NCBI RefSeq assembly: GCF_014648635.1
Contig: NZ_BMRM01000018.1
Location: 62,001 to 126,000 of the forward strand
From: Streptomyces cinerochromogenes
Lineage (GTDB): Bacteria > Actinomycetota > Actinomycetes > Streptomycetales > Streptomycetaceae
Direction: 5' to 3'
Length of the DNA: 64,000 nt
Part shown: positions 8,580 through 17,495 of the stretch, in pieces
How positions within the stretch are numbered: the stretch's first letter is position 1
How the letters are laid out: every line of letters begins with the position of its first letter
Position numbers and translations under genes: made by a program
Notes under the pieces: model-generated
Told to the model about the DNA's origin: nothing
What the model saw: only the letters and a program-made list of their open reading frames with translations
Database searches by the model: none

Positions 8580-9989
8580 GGTGGGATGGAGGTGGGGGTG
8601 CGGGTGGAGGTTGAGGTAGAGGCCGGCGGCGGCGTGGGCGGCGGTGGTGGGCAGCGGGAGGAGGTGGCTTGTTCCGTGGCCCGCGAGTCCTTGCGGGGCC
8701 CGGCCGTTGGCGGGCTGGCGGACGGTGCGCAGGAAGGTGCCCACGGGGTCGTCGGTCTGGCTGTCGTGGAGGTCTTCGGCGCCGGTGATGATGTTGAGGA
8801 AGCTTTCGTGCAGGCGTAGGGGGGCCTGGTCGCGGTGGCTGAGCTGCTGTGCGGTGCGGAAGTAGCTGTCGCGGCCGGAGTGGATGCGGTAAAAGGCGCT
8901 GACCAGGATCAGGAGCCGTTCGTAGGCGTGCCGGTAGGCCTGCTGGTAGAAGGCGCGGGCGGCGTCTTCGTCGACGTCGCCGCGCAGCATGCTGTTGATG
9001 GTGGCGGCGGTGAGCAGGCCGCTGTACATGGCCAGGTGCACGCCGGTGGACAGCAGGGGGTCGAGGAAGCAGGCGGCGTCACCGGCGAGGAACCAGCCCG
9101 GTCCGCTGAAGGTGTCGCTGACGTAGGAGTAGTCACTCTCGGTCTTCAGCGGCGCCACCTGGCGGGCACTGGAGAGCAGGCCGGCCAGCAGCGGGCAGCG
9201 GGGGATCGCGTCGTCGTAGACGGTCTGCAGTGAGCCGCCCGCTTGCTGCCGGGCGCGGGCGAAGGAGCGTTTGTCGGTGACCAGGCCGACGCTGAGGGTG
9301 CCGTCGTGCAGCGGGATCGCCCACAGCCATCCGTCGTCCGGCAGGGAGAACACCCCGATCGCGCCACTGGGGGCTGCGGCAAGAGGGGCGGCGCCACGCC
9401 AGTAGCTCCAGGTCGCGACGTTGCGGAAGGCATCATGGACGCGCCTTGAGCCCAGGTGCCGGGTGGCGAGGAGGCCTGCGCGGCCGGAGGCGTCGACGAG
9501 GTGCCGGAAGCGGATGTGCCCCGCGCCCTCGTGCCGGCCGGCCCAGGTGGCTTCCACCGCCCGGCCGGCCGGTCCGGTCTCGCCGCCAGCCTCGAAGCCG
9601 ACCCGTTGCGCGCGGGTCTCTTCCCTCACGTCGGCCCCCTGCGCGCGGGCATGCTCCAGCAGCAGGTGGTCGAACTCGGAGCGGATGACCTGAAAGCTGT
9701 AGGCCGCCGGTCTGCCCGGTTCGTCGAAGCCCAGTGACCATTCCTGGCCACCCCAACCGTAGAACGCCCCCGTCTTGCGGATGAACCCGTGCGCCTCGAC
9801 CGTCTCGCGGGCCCCCAGGATGTCCAGCACGGGCAGCAGGGAGGGCAGCAGTGACTCGCCGACGTGGTAGCGCGGGAACCGTTCCCGCTCCAGCACCCGC
9901 ACCCGATGGCCCTGACGGGCCAGGAGGGCCGCGGCGGTCGCGCCCGCCGGACCGCCTCCGACCACCAGAACGTCGGTTTCTTCGTGCAT
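8568..9989 (-). CDS. Flavin-dependent halogenase
   Basis: A FAD-dependent enzyme of 473 residues. N-terminal dinucleotide motif GGGPAGAT near residue 12; HVGESLLPSL follows, as in phenol/pyrrole-type halogenases; the halogenase signature WxWxIP appears as GWLWAIP; and the FxPxSxG-type segment appears as CFLDPLLSTGVH after GDAA. Together these distinguish it from geranylgeranyl reductases and simple monooxygenases. It would use FADH2, chloride and oxygen to halogenate an electron-rich aromatic ring, possibly carrier-bound. ATG at 9989 has GAGGAG 6 bases upstream. There are no biosynthetic partners next to it: it is divergent from a carboxylate-amine ligase gene 74 bp away. No flavin reductase gene is seen. 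Confidence 0.85.
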   Translation of the reverse strand: MHEETDVLVVGGGPAGATAAALLARQGHRVRVLERERFPRYHVGESLLPSLLPVLDILGARETVEAHGFIRKTGAFYGWGGQEWSLGFDEPGRPAAYSFQVIRSEFDHLLLEHARAQGADVREETRAQRVGFEAGGETGPAGRAVEATWAGRHEGAGHIRFRHLVDASGRAGLLATRHLGSRRVHDAFRNVATWSYWRGAAPLAAAPSGAIGVFSLPDDGWLWAIPLHDGTLSVGLVTDKRSFARARQQAGGSLQTVYDDAIPRCPLLAGLLSSARQVAPLKTESDYSYVSDTFSGPGWFLAGDAACFLDPLLSTGVHLAMYSGLLTAATINSMLRGDVDEDAARAFYQQAYRHAYERLLILVSAFYRIHSGRDSYFRTAQQLSHRDQAPLRLHESFLNIITGAEDLHDSQTDDPVGTFLRTVRQPANGRAPQGLAGHGTSHLLPLPTTAAHAAAGLYLNLHPHPHLHPTEPA

Positions 9990-10063
9990 GCGGTGCTCCT
10001 CAGCCTTCGGCAACGAGCGATTCCACCCACCGGTCGAGCACTTTCTGAGACAGTGCCATCACT

Positions 10064-11239
10064 ATGAGCAGTGAACCTCACGGTGGGGCCGGCCCGACAG
10101 ACGGCCTCGGGCCCGCCCGCCCCTTCGTATCAAGCCGCGCTCCAGCCACGCTCACTGTGGGTGTCGAGGAGGAGCTCCTCCTGGTCGATCCCCTCACGCG
10201 CGTGCTCAGCCCCCGCGGACCGGAGGTGGTGAGCGAGGCGGCCGGTGAACTCGGTGATCGGGTCGGCACCGAGCTGACCCGCTATCAGGTCGAAGTGCGC
10301 ACCGATCCGCACACGTGCCTGAAGGAAGCCGCCGAACAGATCCGTTCCACAAGAGTGGCGGCCGCCCGCGCCGCTGCCCGCCTCGGCGTGCGCCTCACCT
10401 CGACCGGCACCCCCGTGCTCGGCCAGACGTCCCCTGTCCCGATCACACCCGGCGCCCGCTATGCCCACAGCGCCGCGCACTTCCGCGCCCTGGACGACGA
10501 GCAGACCGCGTGCGCCTGCCACATCCACGTCGGCCTGCCCGACCCCCGCGACGCCGTGCACGTCAGCAACCACCTGCGGCCCTGGCTGCCCACCCTGATC
10601 GCCCTCAGCGCCAACTCCCCGTTCAGGGACGGGCAGGACACCGGATACGCGAGCTGGCGCACCACCACCTGGGGACGCTGGCCCGTCGCCGGCCCGCCCC
10701 CGTACTTCGAATCATCCGCCCACTTCGACGACCTCGTCGACACCCTCCTCGACGCGGAGGCACTCATCGACCGCGGCGGCCTGTACTGGGACATCCGCCC
10801 CTCCCACCACCTGCCGACCATCGAAGTCCGCGTCGCCGACGCAGCCCTGACCCCCGACGACACCTTGATGCTCGCCGCTGTCGTCCGCGCCCTGACCGCC
10901 ACCGCCCTCGAACGCATCCGAGCCGGAGAACCGGCCCCCCGCCCGGCACCGGAAGTCCTGCGCGCAGCCTGCTGGCGCGCGGCACGCGACGGACTGGCCG
11001 GCACCGGCATCGACCCTCTCACCGGCCACCTCATCACCCAGACCACGCTCGTCGAAAGACTGCTGCACACCATCGCCCCAGCACTGCGTCGGCACGACGA
11101 CCTCGACCACACCCGCGAGCAATGGCAGCGCCTGCGCGCCGAAGGAACCGGCGCCGCCCGCCAGCGCGCCGCCTACCGGCAACGCTCCAGCCCCCACGAC
11201 GTCGTCGACTACGTCATCTCCGCCACCTGCCCGCAGTAG
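10064..11239 (+). CDS. YbdK-type carboxylate-amine ligase (GCS2 family)
   Basis: A protein of 391 residues with the glutamate-cysteine ligase family 2 fold. Family hallmarks are VGVEEELLLVDP near residue 28, RYQVEVRTDPH (the usual ELLP/E motif is here altered), HIHVGLPD, RTTTWGRWPVAGPPP and IEVRVADAA. Such enzymes form an amide bond between a gamma-carboxylate and an amine using ATP. E. coli YbdK has weak glutamate-cysteine ligase activity; the streptomycete paralogues are mostly uncharacterised. The ATG at 10064 lacks a good ribosome site. Divergence from the halogenase could mean co-regulation. Confidence 0.88.
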   Translation: MSSEPHGGAGPTDGLGPARPFVSSRAPATLTVGVEEELLLVDPLTRVLSPRGPEVVSEAAGELGDRVGTELTRYQVEVRTDPHTCLKEAAEQIRSTRVAAARAAARLGVRLTSTGTPVLGQTSPVPITPGARYAHSAAHFRALDDEQTACACHIHVGLPDPRDAVHVSNHLRPWLPTLIALSANSPFRDGQDTGYASWRTTTWGRWPVAGPPPYFESSAHFDDLVDTLLDAEALIDRGGLYWDIRPSHHLPTIEVRVADAALTPDDTLMLAAVVRALTATALERIRAGEPAPRPAPEVLRAACWRAARDGLAGTGIDPLTGHLITQTTLVERLLHTIAPALRRHDDLDHTREQWQRLRAEGTGAARQRAAYRQRSSPHDVVDYVISATCPQ

Positions 11240-11589
11240 GGCAGCGGTGCAATGAGCACCAGCATGCGCGGCGTTGCACTACGCCGGGCGTGAGGCAACT
11301 CGGATCGGAAGCACTCACCTCCGTCTGCCGCACATGACACAGCGCGGCCAGCGTCGTGTACGGCGCGCCGGCGCCGCTGCCGCCCGCAGAGCCGAGAGGT
11401 ACGTCGCCGCCCGCGCCACGCCGTCACCAGCTCTTCCGACAGGACTGTGCGGAAGGCCGGACCCGCAGCAGAGTTACGCGGGCGTCGGCGCCCGATCCGG
11501 GCGCAGCGACGCGAGCGGCGGGGGCAGGAAGTTCACGGTGCGCGGCGCTTTGCCGCTGCTGCAGACAGTGCGGACGGGGCAGGGTTCGC
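11240..11589. other. No recognisable gene
   Basis: About 350 bases between the ligase gene and the decayed OGG-fold gene. Open frames exist on both strands but none has family motifs or a ribosome site, and none extends a neighbour convincingly. Confidence 0.5.
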
Positions 11590-12000
11590 AGGACCACCGC
11601 GGCGACACCCTTCAGTGCCTTCACCGCATCGCCCTGAGCCATGTGATCACCGGCCAGTGTCGCCTCGACGTCGGCGGCGGGACAGAACCATGTGCCGTGT
11701 GGCCGGCCCGCTGCCGCGGCGCGTGCCTCGTGTGCCCTTCCCCCAGACGTAGGTCCCCACCAACGCCTCGCTGAAGGCTTCGCGCCGCAACGCGTCAGCC
11801 ACCACGGAGACGACCTCCGTCCGGCTGCCCCAGGCATCACCGGTGTGTGGCGCCGGAGCAAGAGCTGACGGCCACGGGGCGATCCCTGCCCACCGGCTGG
11901 GGGCGTAGCGGACGGTGTGCGCGCCAGGCCTTCCGTCCGCGTAGCCCACCGTGTTCTCCCTCCACCAGCGGTGCCGTGCCTGCAAGGCCGCATCGGGCAT
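11590..12000 (-). pseudogene. OGG-fold (8-oxoguanine glycosylase-like) protein, frameshifted
   Basis: From ATG 12000 the frame reads MPDAALQARHRWWRENTVGYADGRPG ..., then YAPSRWAGIAPWP, then SEALVGTYVWGKGTRGT, a pattern I recognise from actinobacterial OGG-fold proteins (relatives of base-excision DNA glycosylases). After GPATRHMVLS the match jumps to another frame (ADVEATLAGDHMAQGDAVKALKG). The shift falls in the GGCGGCGGG tract at 11672-11681, so one base was lost or gained. The following family motif (LGPAFFTKFLYFAG) is absent, so the 3-prime end is also lost. Confidence 0.6.
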
Positions 12001-12195
12001 CAGGCGCGTGCCCCTCTCGCGGTCCACCGCGTCCGCTCGGTCCTGTCTGCTCACGTTCCACCCCCACGGTCGTTCCGGCAGGCCGTCGGCCGGATACTCC
12101 GATGACCACGGCTCACGGCGGCCGATGCCGCGGGTGGTGCTGCCTACGATGTCGCTGGCCGAGCAACACGGAACCGACCTTTTCCGGGAGACGAC

Positions 12196-12756
12196 ATGAA
12201 CAAGGCCCTCCTCGTGATGGACGTCCAACGGGACATCGTGGACCTCGCCGACGACGGCTCCGGGTATCTGCCGCGCCTGCGCACGGCGATCGACGGCGCA
12301 CGGGCGGCCGACATCCCCGTGATCTACGTGACCATCGCGTTACGCCCGGGCTTCCCGGAAGTAGGCACGCGCAACAGGGCGCTCACCGCCATAGCGCGGG
12401 CGGGCCTCTACGTCGAAGGAGCTCCGGGCACCGAGATCCACCCCGCTGTCGCACCGCGGCCGGGCGACGTCGTGATCACCAAAAGGCGGGCGAGCGCCTT
12501 CCTGGGCACCGACCTCGACGTGGTGCTCAGGGCGCGCGGCATCGACAGTCTCGTACTCACCGGCATCGCCACCAGCGCAGTGGTGCTGCACACCCTGTGC
12601 CACGCCAACGACCTGGACTTCGACCTGACCGTCCTCGCCGACGCCTGCCTGGACCTGGACCCCGAGCTCCACCGGGTCCTCGTCGAGAAGCTGTTTCCCC
12701 AGTGGGCGGACGTCGTCACCGTCGACGACTGGATCGACACCCTTGGCCCCCACTAG
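12196..12756 (+). CDS. Isochorismatase-like cysteine hydrolase family protein
   Basis: A protein of 186 residues. Asp9 (VMDVQRD) and Lys in VVITKRRASAF match the Asp and Lys of the isochorismatase/nicotinamidase triad. The position of the nucleophilic Cys (normally in TxxCVxxT) reads IATSAVVLHT, with no Cys; the nearest are at LCHAND and DACLD, outside the nucleophile elbow. The protein is therefore probably either a non-hydrolytic member or acts by a different route, as in several plant and actinobacterial homologues with TSGVVL. GGGAG precedes the ATG by 5 bases. Monocistronic. Confidence 0.85.
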   Translation: MNKALLVMDVQRDIVDLADDGSGYLPRLRTAIDGARAADIPVIYVTIALRPGFPEVGTRNRALTAIARAGLYVEGAPGTEIHPAVAPRPGDVVITKRRASAFLGTDLDVVLRARGIDSLVLTGIATSAVVLHTLCHANDLDFDLTVLADACLDLDPELHRVLVEKLFPQWADVVTVDDWIDTLGPH

Positions 12757-13984
12757 GACCTGCCGCACCAGCAGGCCTTGTTCTGCGGGATCAAGCCCCC
12801 AGGGCAGCGTCCAGGGCCTTGCCGGTGTCCGCGCCAAGGGCCCCGGCCGCGGCGTAGAGGTCATCGACGGCGCTCCCCACCTTGTCGATCGAGGCGATGG
12901 GCACACACCGCTGTCGTGGCCCGCCAGCGAGCAGATCCGTCCCGTCGGCGAGGACGCGCAGGCGGTGAGCGTACTCATCGACCAGCTGCCCGCCCTCGGA
13001 GACAGCGTGGTGGTAGCCGACCTGCCGGACGACTCCTTCCTGACCCGGCAGGTGCGCAGCCACGGGGGTGCCACTGCCCTCCAGACGCTGGTCGCCACCG
13101 TCTCTCTGCCTGTGGATCTGGCGTCCCTGTCCCGGTTGAGGCGGCGGGAGCACGCGCGCCGCCGCCGGGGCGTGCAAACCCTGGGTGACCGGGTCGGATA
13201 CCACCGCTCCTGGAACCTTGGTGCACTTCCAGTAAAAACCGCAGGCGGGCCCTGGTGCCTGAGGGAACGGGCCGCGTGCGCAACGTACGCTCCAGTCCCT
13301 CTTCGAGCTGTCCCACGTCCGCCTCTCCAAGCGGCCAGGCGGCAGGGGCCGGCACCCCGCCGTCCGTAGGGTGGTCCTCCCACACCACCGCCGTGCACAG
13401 GCTACGAGTCCTGGGGGAGCCCGGCCCGGCCACGTCGGCTACAGGTCGGCCAGGGCTGACTCCACCGAAGAGGCTCTTGGGGGCGGCAGCCCGGATGCGG
13501 TCGACCACCGGCCAGAAGCGGGGGAACTCAGTGTGCGGTCGCCATGCCCTGGTGATCGTGGCCGAGAGGGGGCCACACTCTGCCCACGTCTTTCGGGCCG
13601 CTCTTACGAGGCTTACGACCGCTCGATGCGTCTTGGCCGGAATGCCCGCAGCATTGACGTGAAGGTCCGGGGGCGCCTGCCTGACCGCTTCGCCCGCCTG
13701 CGGGGCGGCGTCGACGGCGGTGTCGGTCGCCCGCCCGGCGGTCAGCTTGCAGGGAGCCGGCCGGGGACCGGGCGCCGCTCGCGCATGCTCTGACCGGTTT
13801 CCGGAGGCCGGCCGGTCCCATGATTCGGCGCCGCGTCCCGGATCCCGTGTCGCGCGCCCTGCTGGTGCGATGGCGCACCAGCTGCCGGGGACTGGCCCGG
13901 TCGGCGAGACGGCTGGCGTGGGCGGACAGGCGGACGCGGGTGGCGTCGATCTCGGCCCTCTGACCGGCGGTCACAGGTACGCGA
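12757..13984. other. 1.2 kb without an identifiable gene
   Basis: Overlapping open frames on both strands have coding-like third-position GC between about 12790 and 13210 (minus: DEYAHRLRVLADGTDLLAGG to the stop at 12791; plus: DSVVVADLPDDSFLTRQVRSH). Neither has a family I recognise or a good start, and both look interrupted. From 13260 to 13980 I see nothing. This is probably decayed coding DNA. Confidence 0.45.
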
Positions 13985-14017
13985 GGGCGGCACCCGGGGG
14001 AGTCCCGGGTGCCGCCC
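13985..14017 (-). terminator. Strong terminator of the M4 protease gene
   Basis: GGGCGGCACCCGGG and CCCGGGTGCCGCCC form a perfect 14-bp stem with a 5-nt loop, 16 bp beyond the protease stop codon. It is the clearest terminator in the window. Confidence 0.85.
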
Positions 14018-14032
14018 GTCAGGCCTGCGCTG

Positions 14033-15670
14033 TCACTTGACGTTGACGGCGCTCCAGGCCGCGGCGACCGCCTTCGCCTCGGTGCTGTCGGCGCCGTAGA
14101 GGTCGCCGGCCGCCGAGAGGGTGCCCTTGCGGGCGCCGGCGTAGTCGGTGGTGGACGTGAAGTACGTGGTCAGGGCCTTGTACCAGATCTGCAGGGCCTT
14201 GTCCCGGCCGATCCCGGTGACGGTGGAACCGTCCTGGGTGGGGGAGTCGTAGTCGACCCCGTTGATCGTCTTCTTCCCGCTGCCCTCGGCCAGCAGGTAG
14301 AAGAAGTGATTGGCGACGCCGGAGGAGTAGTGCACGTCCTTGTCGCCGACGGAGGAGGACCAGTAGTCGGCCGAGCCGCCGTCCTTGCTGGGCTTGTCCA
14401 TGTAGCGCAGCGGCGTGCCGTTGCCGTTGATGTCGATCTTCTCGCCGATGAGGTAGTCACCGACGTCGCTGGAGTTGCCGGCCGCGAACTCCACGCCCGT
14501 ACCGAAGATGTCGCTGGTGGCCTCGTTCAGGCCGCCGGACTCACCCGAGTACTCGAGGCCCGCGGTGTTGGACGTGACGCCGTGGCTCATCTCGTGGCCG
14601 GCGACGTCGAGCGAGGTGAGCGGGTCGTTGTTGCCCTCGCCGTCGCCGTAGGTCATGCAGAAGCAGGTGTCGTCCCAGAAGGCGTTGACGTAGGCGTTGC
14701 CGTAGTGGACGCGCGAGTAGGCGCCGACACCGTCGTTCTTGATGCCGTTGCGGCCGAAGGTGCTCTTGTAGAAGTCCCAGGTGACCTGCGCGCCGTACGC
14801 CGCGTCGGCGGCGGCGGTCGCCGCCGAGGCCGTGGTCCCGTCGCCCCAGGTGTCGTTGTCCTGCGAGAACAGGGTGCCGGTGCCGGATTCGCCGTGGGCG
14901 AGGTCGTACGTCTTGTGGCCGCCGCGTGAGGCGTCGGTGAGCGTGTACGAGGAGCCGGACTGCGTGCTCGTCAGGTCCACCTTCCCGCTGTACTTCGTGT
15001 TGCCGACGCCGGTCTCCACGCCCTGGTACTGGAACAGCTTCCGGCCGGTGGCGGCGTCGGTGACGACATGCAGTTCGTTCGGGGTGCCGTCGTCCTGGAA
15101 GCCGCCGACCACGGTCTCGTAGGCGAGGACGGGCGTGCCGGACGCGGCCCAGACGACCTTGCGGGGCGCCCGGGAGGCGCGGGACTTCTCGGAGCCGGCG
15201 GACTTCGCCACGCCCAGGGCCTGCTGCTCGGCGCGGTCGGGGGCGATGCGCGGCGTGAGCGAGGCGGGCTTCAGCGACCCCTGCGCCGCTCTGGTCACGC
15301 CCTTGCGCTCGCCGGACTTCGCCGTGTGCACGATCAGGTCGCCGCCGAGCACGGGCAGACCGGCGTAGGTGCGCTCGTAGCGCGTGTGCACGGTGCCGTC
15401 GGCGTCCTTGACGACGTCCTTGGCGACCAGCTTTTCCTGGGCGCCGAGTCCTATCGCCGCCGCCGTCGCGGTGGCCGAGGTCCGGGCCTGCTGGAGGAGG
15501 GCGGCGCGGGCAGTGGCGGACAGGGCGACCGGAGCCGCGCCGGGCCGGTCCTGTGCGGCCGGCTGTGCCGTGGCCGCGCCGCCGAGGGTGGTGCTCAGCA
15601 GTGCTCCGGCCGCGACGGCGGTGGCGAGGGTCAGCAGGGTGTGCTGGTGACGCTGGGAACGGGAGGTCAC
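14033..15670 (-). CDS. Secreted M4 (thermolysin-family) neutral metalloprotease
   Basis: A preproenzyme of 545 residues. Signal peptide residues 1-36 (hydrophobic LLTLATAVAAGALL, then AxA). The propeptide, with FTP/PepSY-like segments, extends to about residue 205. The mature catalytic domain has the zinc motif H359-E-M-S-H363, with the third ligand Glu in NEATSD about 20 residues on, and the catalytic His region (DVHYSSGVANHFFYLL). It degrades extracellular protein for nutrition. The GTG at 15670 was chosen because GAGGAG lies 5 bases upstream; the longer frame has no such site. Monocistronic, ending at a strong stem-loop. Confidence 0.95.
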   Translation of the reverse strand: MTSRSQRHQHTLLTLATAVAAGALLSTTLGGAATAQPAAQDRPGAAPVALSATARAALLQQARTSATATAAAIGLGAQEKLVAKDVVKDADGTVHTRYERTYAGLPVLGGDLIVHTAKSGERKGVTRAAQGSLKPASLTPRIAPDRAEQQALGVAKSAGSEKSRASRAPRKVVWAASGTPVLAYETVVGGFQDDGTPNELHVVTDAATGRKLFQYQGVETGVGNTKYSGKVDLTSTQSGSSYTLTDASRGGHKTYDLAHGESGTGTLFSQDNDTWGDGTTASAATAAADAAYGAQVTWDFYKSTFGRNGIKNDGVGAYSRVHYGNAYVNAFWDDTCFCMTYGDGEGNNDPLTSLDVAGHEMSHGVTSNTAGLEYSGESGGLNEATSDIFGTGVEFAAGNSSDVGDYLIGEKIDINGNGTPLRYMDKPSKDGGSADYWSSSVGDKDVHYSSGVANHFFYLLAEGSGKKTINGVDYDSPTQDGSTVTGIGRDKALQIWYKALTTYFTSTTDYAGARKGTLSAAGDLYGADSTEAKAVAAAWSAVNVK

Positions 15671-15702
15671 ACAAACTCCTCTGGAGGGGTGTGGGGGGTG
15701 GT

Positions 15703-15724
15703 CCGGCCGGCGGACGCCGGCCGG
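15703..15724. promoter_or_regulatory. Hairpin in the leader of the M4 protease gene
   Basis: CCGGCCGGCG-GA-CGCCGGCCGG is a near-perfect palindrome 33 bp upstream of the GTG start. It could be an operator or a leader hairpin. GC-only composition weakens the case for a protein site. Confidence 0.4.
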
Positions 15725-16091
15725 TTGGGTGTGGGGAGTGGCCGATACGGCGCCGCCGCCCGGCCCGCAGACATGCCGCTCACGCCGTCTGTCCTGCGCA
15801 TGACAAGTTTCAACGACTTCGCAGCATCGAGGGGTGGAGGGAGCGGTCGGCGCATGCCGCACGCCCCGGCGGCTACGGCCGTCCGGCCCGGCCCGGGCTT
15901 GCCGAGTGACCCGGGGTCACCCGGGCGGTGGACAGCCTGACGGCAGCGCGGCGCATGAAGTCTCCATGGAATGTGGGGGGTTGGAGAGGTGAACACGACA
16001 GAACCTCAGACGTCACCGGGAGCGCTACGCCTGTTTCCAAGGTCCGACAACTCTCCCACAGCTCCTTCACGGCCGGGGCACACACAGCCGG

Positions 16092-17495
16092 TCAGGCGGG
16101 GCTGAGCGGATGCGCCGCCGTGGTGGAGCGCGGCGGCCAGGAGTGAGGGGAGAGGATGCCGAGCACGTAGGCGCGCGCCACCAGCGCCGGACGGGTGGCG
16201 GCGCCCAGCAGACGCCGCAGGCGGGCGAGGTGGTAGTCGACCGTCTGCCGCGACAGGCGCAGCGCCGCGGCGACACCGGCGTTGTCGTAGCCCGCGGCCA
16301 GCAGGGCGAGTATCCGCACCTGGGCCGGTGTGAGCGCGGGATGCGGCTCGTGGCTCAGGCCGAGCCGCGTGACGACCGCCCACACGCCCGCGTCCCGCCC
16401 CCGGGTGCGGTTGACGACGCTGAGATGGACCCACACGCGGCGCAGGCGCCGGTCCCCGTCGACGAGCACGGCACTGGACTGCGCGTTCCTGCGCCGCCCG
16501 GTGGTCAGTTCACCCCAGGCGGCGTGCAGCGCGGCGCGTTCCGGGGTCTCCGCCAGGAAGGCGTCGGCCGGCGACCCCACCAGGTCGCCCGGCCGTAGAC
16601 GCAGTAACTCGGCCGCCGCGGCGCTCGCTTCCCCCACCACCCCGTCCGCGGACAGCCGTACGCAGGGCAGGCCGCTGTGGTCCCGCAGGGCGCGCAGGTC
16701 CTCCTCGGCCCGGCGCCTGCCCTCCAGCGCGTGGATGTACTCGCTGACGTCCACATACGTGCCCGCCACACAGCGCAAGGCCCCCCAGGACACGGGAAAG
16801 CGGTATCCCGCCGCATGCCCGGGCGAGCCGTCCGGGCGCCGGTAGGTCAGCGTGTGGCGCAGGGAGTGACCGCCGGTGAGGACCTCGTCGTCGAGCGCCA
16901 GGAACCGGGCCGCGTCGTCCGGGGCGTCGAACTCGCCGAGGTGACGGCCGACCATGCGGTCGCGCGTGGTGCCGTACAGGTGGGCGTAGGCGTGGTTGGC
17001 CCACACGTAGCACCCGGCGGCGTCGCGGACGAACATCGCCGCCGGGCTCAGATCGGCGAACGACGCGTAGGCACCGGCGCCCGCCGGCGCGCCGCCGCCC
17101 ACCTCCACCGCCACGCCCCGGCTGCCACGACGCCCGGCGTCGCCACCCCGGGCCGACCAGGTGACGTCGAAGGTGCGGCCTTCGAACCGGGTGCGGCGGG
17201 GGCCGACACCCGACGGTGCGCCGTCACTTGACGGTGCGCCGTCACCTGACGGCGCACCATCGCCGGGTCGGGCGCCATCGCCGGGCCGGGCACCCTCGCC
17301 GGGCCGTGCACTGTCGCCCCGCCGGGCCGTCGGCAGCCCCCCGGCCTCCGCCGAAAGGGCTTCCAGGAAGCGGTGTGCCGTGTGCTCGTCGGTGAAGGCG
17401 CCGCCCCCGCTGCGGACCCGCCCCGAGTCGGCGTCCGTCTCCCACCAGGACACCGGCAGACGGGCGAGCAGTGTCTTGAAATCGGCCTCGTCCAC
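16092..17495 (-). CDS. LuxR-type regulator with PAS domains
   Basis: A protein of 467 residues. GTG at 17495 is preferred because AAGGAG lies 7 bases upstream; an ATG 15 codons earlier lacks one. Order: a short N-terminal domain (VSWWETDADSGRV), a low-complexity hexapeptide linker (residues about 59-94), a PAS domain (DLSPAAMFVRDAAGCYVWAN, near 150-270, ending YVDVSEYIHALEG), a second PAS-like region (VRLSADGVVGEASAAAAELL) and a C-terminal LuxR helix-turn-helix (LTPAQVRILALLAAGYDN to about 450). It senses a small ligand or redox signal and binds DNA. It is divergent from the ATP-grasp operon 366 bp away, whose expression it probably controls. Confidence 0.88.
   Translation of the reverse strand: MDEADFKTLLARLPVSWWETDADSGRVRSGGGAFTDEHTAHRFLEALSAEAGGLPTARRGDSARPGEGARPGDGARPGDGAPSGDGAPSSDGAPSGVGPRRTRFEGRTFDVTWSARGGDAGRRGSRGVAVEVGGGAPAGAGAYASFADLSPAAMFVRDAAGCYVWANHAYAHLYGTTRDRMVGRHLGEFDAPDDAARFLALDDEVLTGGHSLRHTLTYRRPDGSPGHAAGYRFPVSWGALRCVAGTYVDVSEYIHALEGRRRAEEDLRALRDHSGLPCVRLSADGVVGEASAAAAELLRLRPGDLVGSPADAFLAETPERAALHAAWGELTTGRRRNAQSSAVLVDGDRRLRRVWVHLSVVNRTRGRDAGVWAVVTRLGLSHEPHPALTPAQVRILALLAAGYDNAGVAAALRLSRQTVDYHLARLRRLLGAATRPALVARAYVLGILSPHSWPPRSTTAAHPLSPA
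17212..17319. repeat. Six 18-bp tandem repeats inside the LuxR/PAS gene
   Basis: Units start at 17212, 17230, 17248, 17266, 17284 and 17302; the first two differ at one base. On the coding strand they encode the hexapeptide GDGA[RP][PS]. They sit between the N-terminal domain and the first PAS domain and are in frame, so copy-number change would lengthen or shorten a flexible linker without breaking the protein. Confidence 0.85.

Noticed and set aside
8568..9989. Geranylgeranyl reductase-type annotation
   Set aside because: The GWLWAIP and DPLLSTG motifs fit halogenases better.
12743..13369. 208-codon plus-strand frame after the isochorismatase-like gene
   Set aside because: No ribosome site, no recognised family, and an equally coding-like frame on the other strand; kept only as unassigned sequence.
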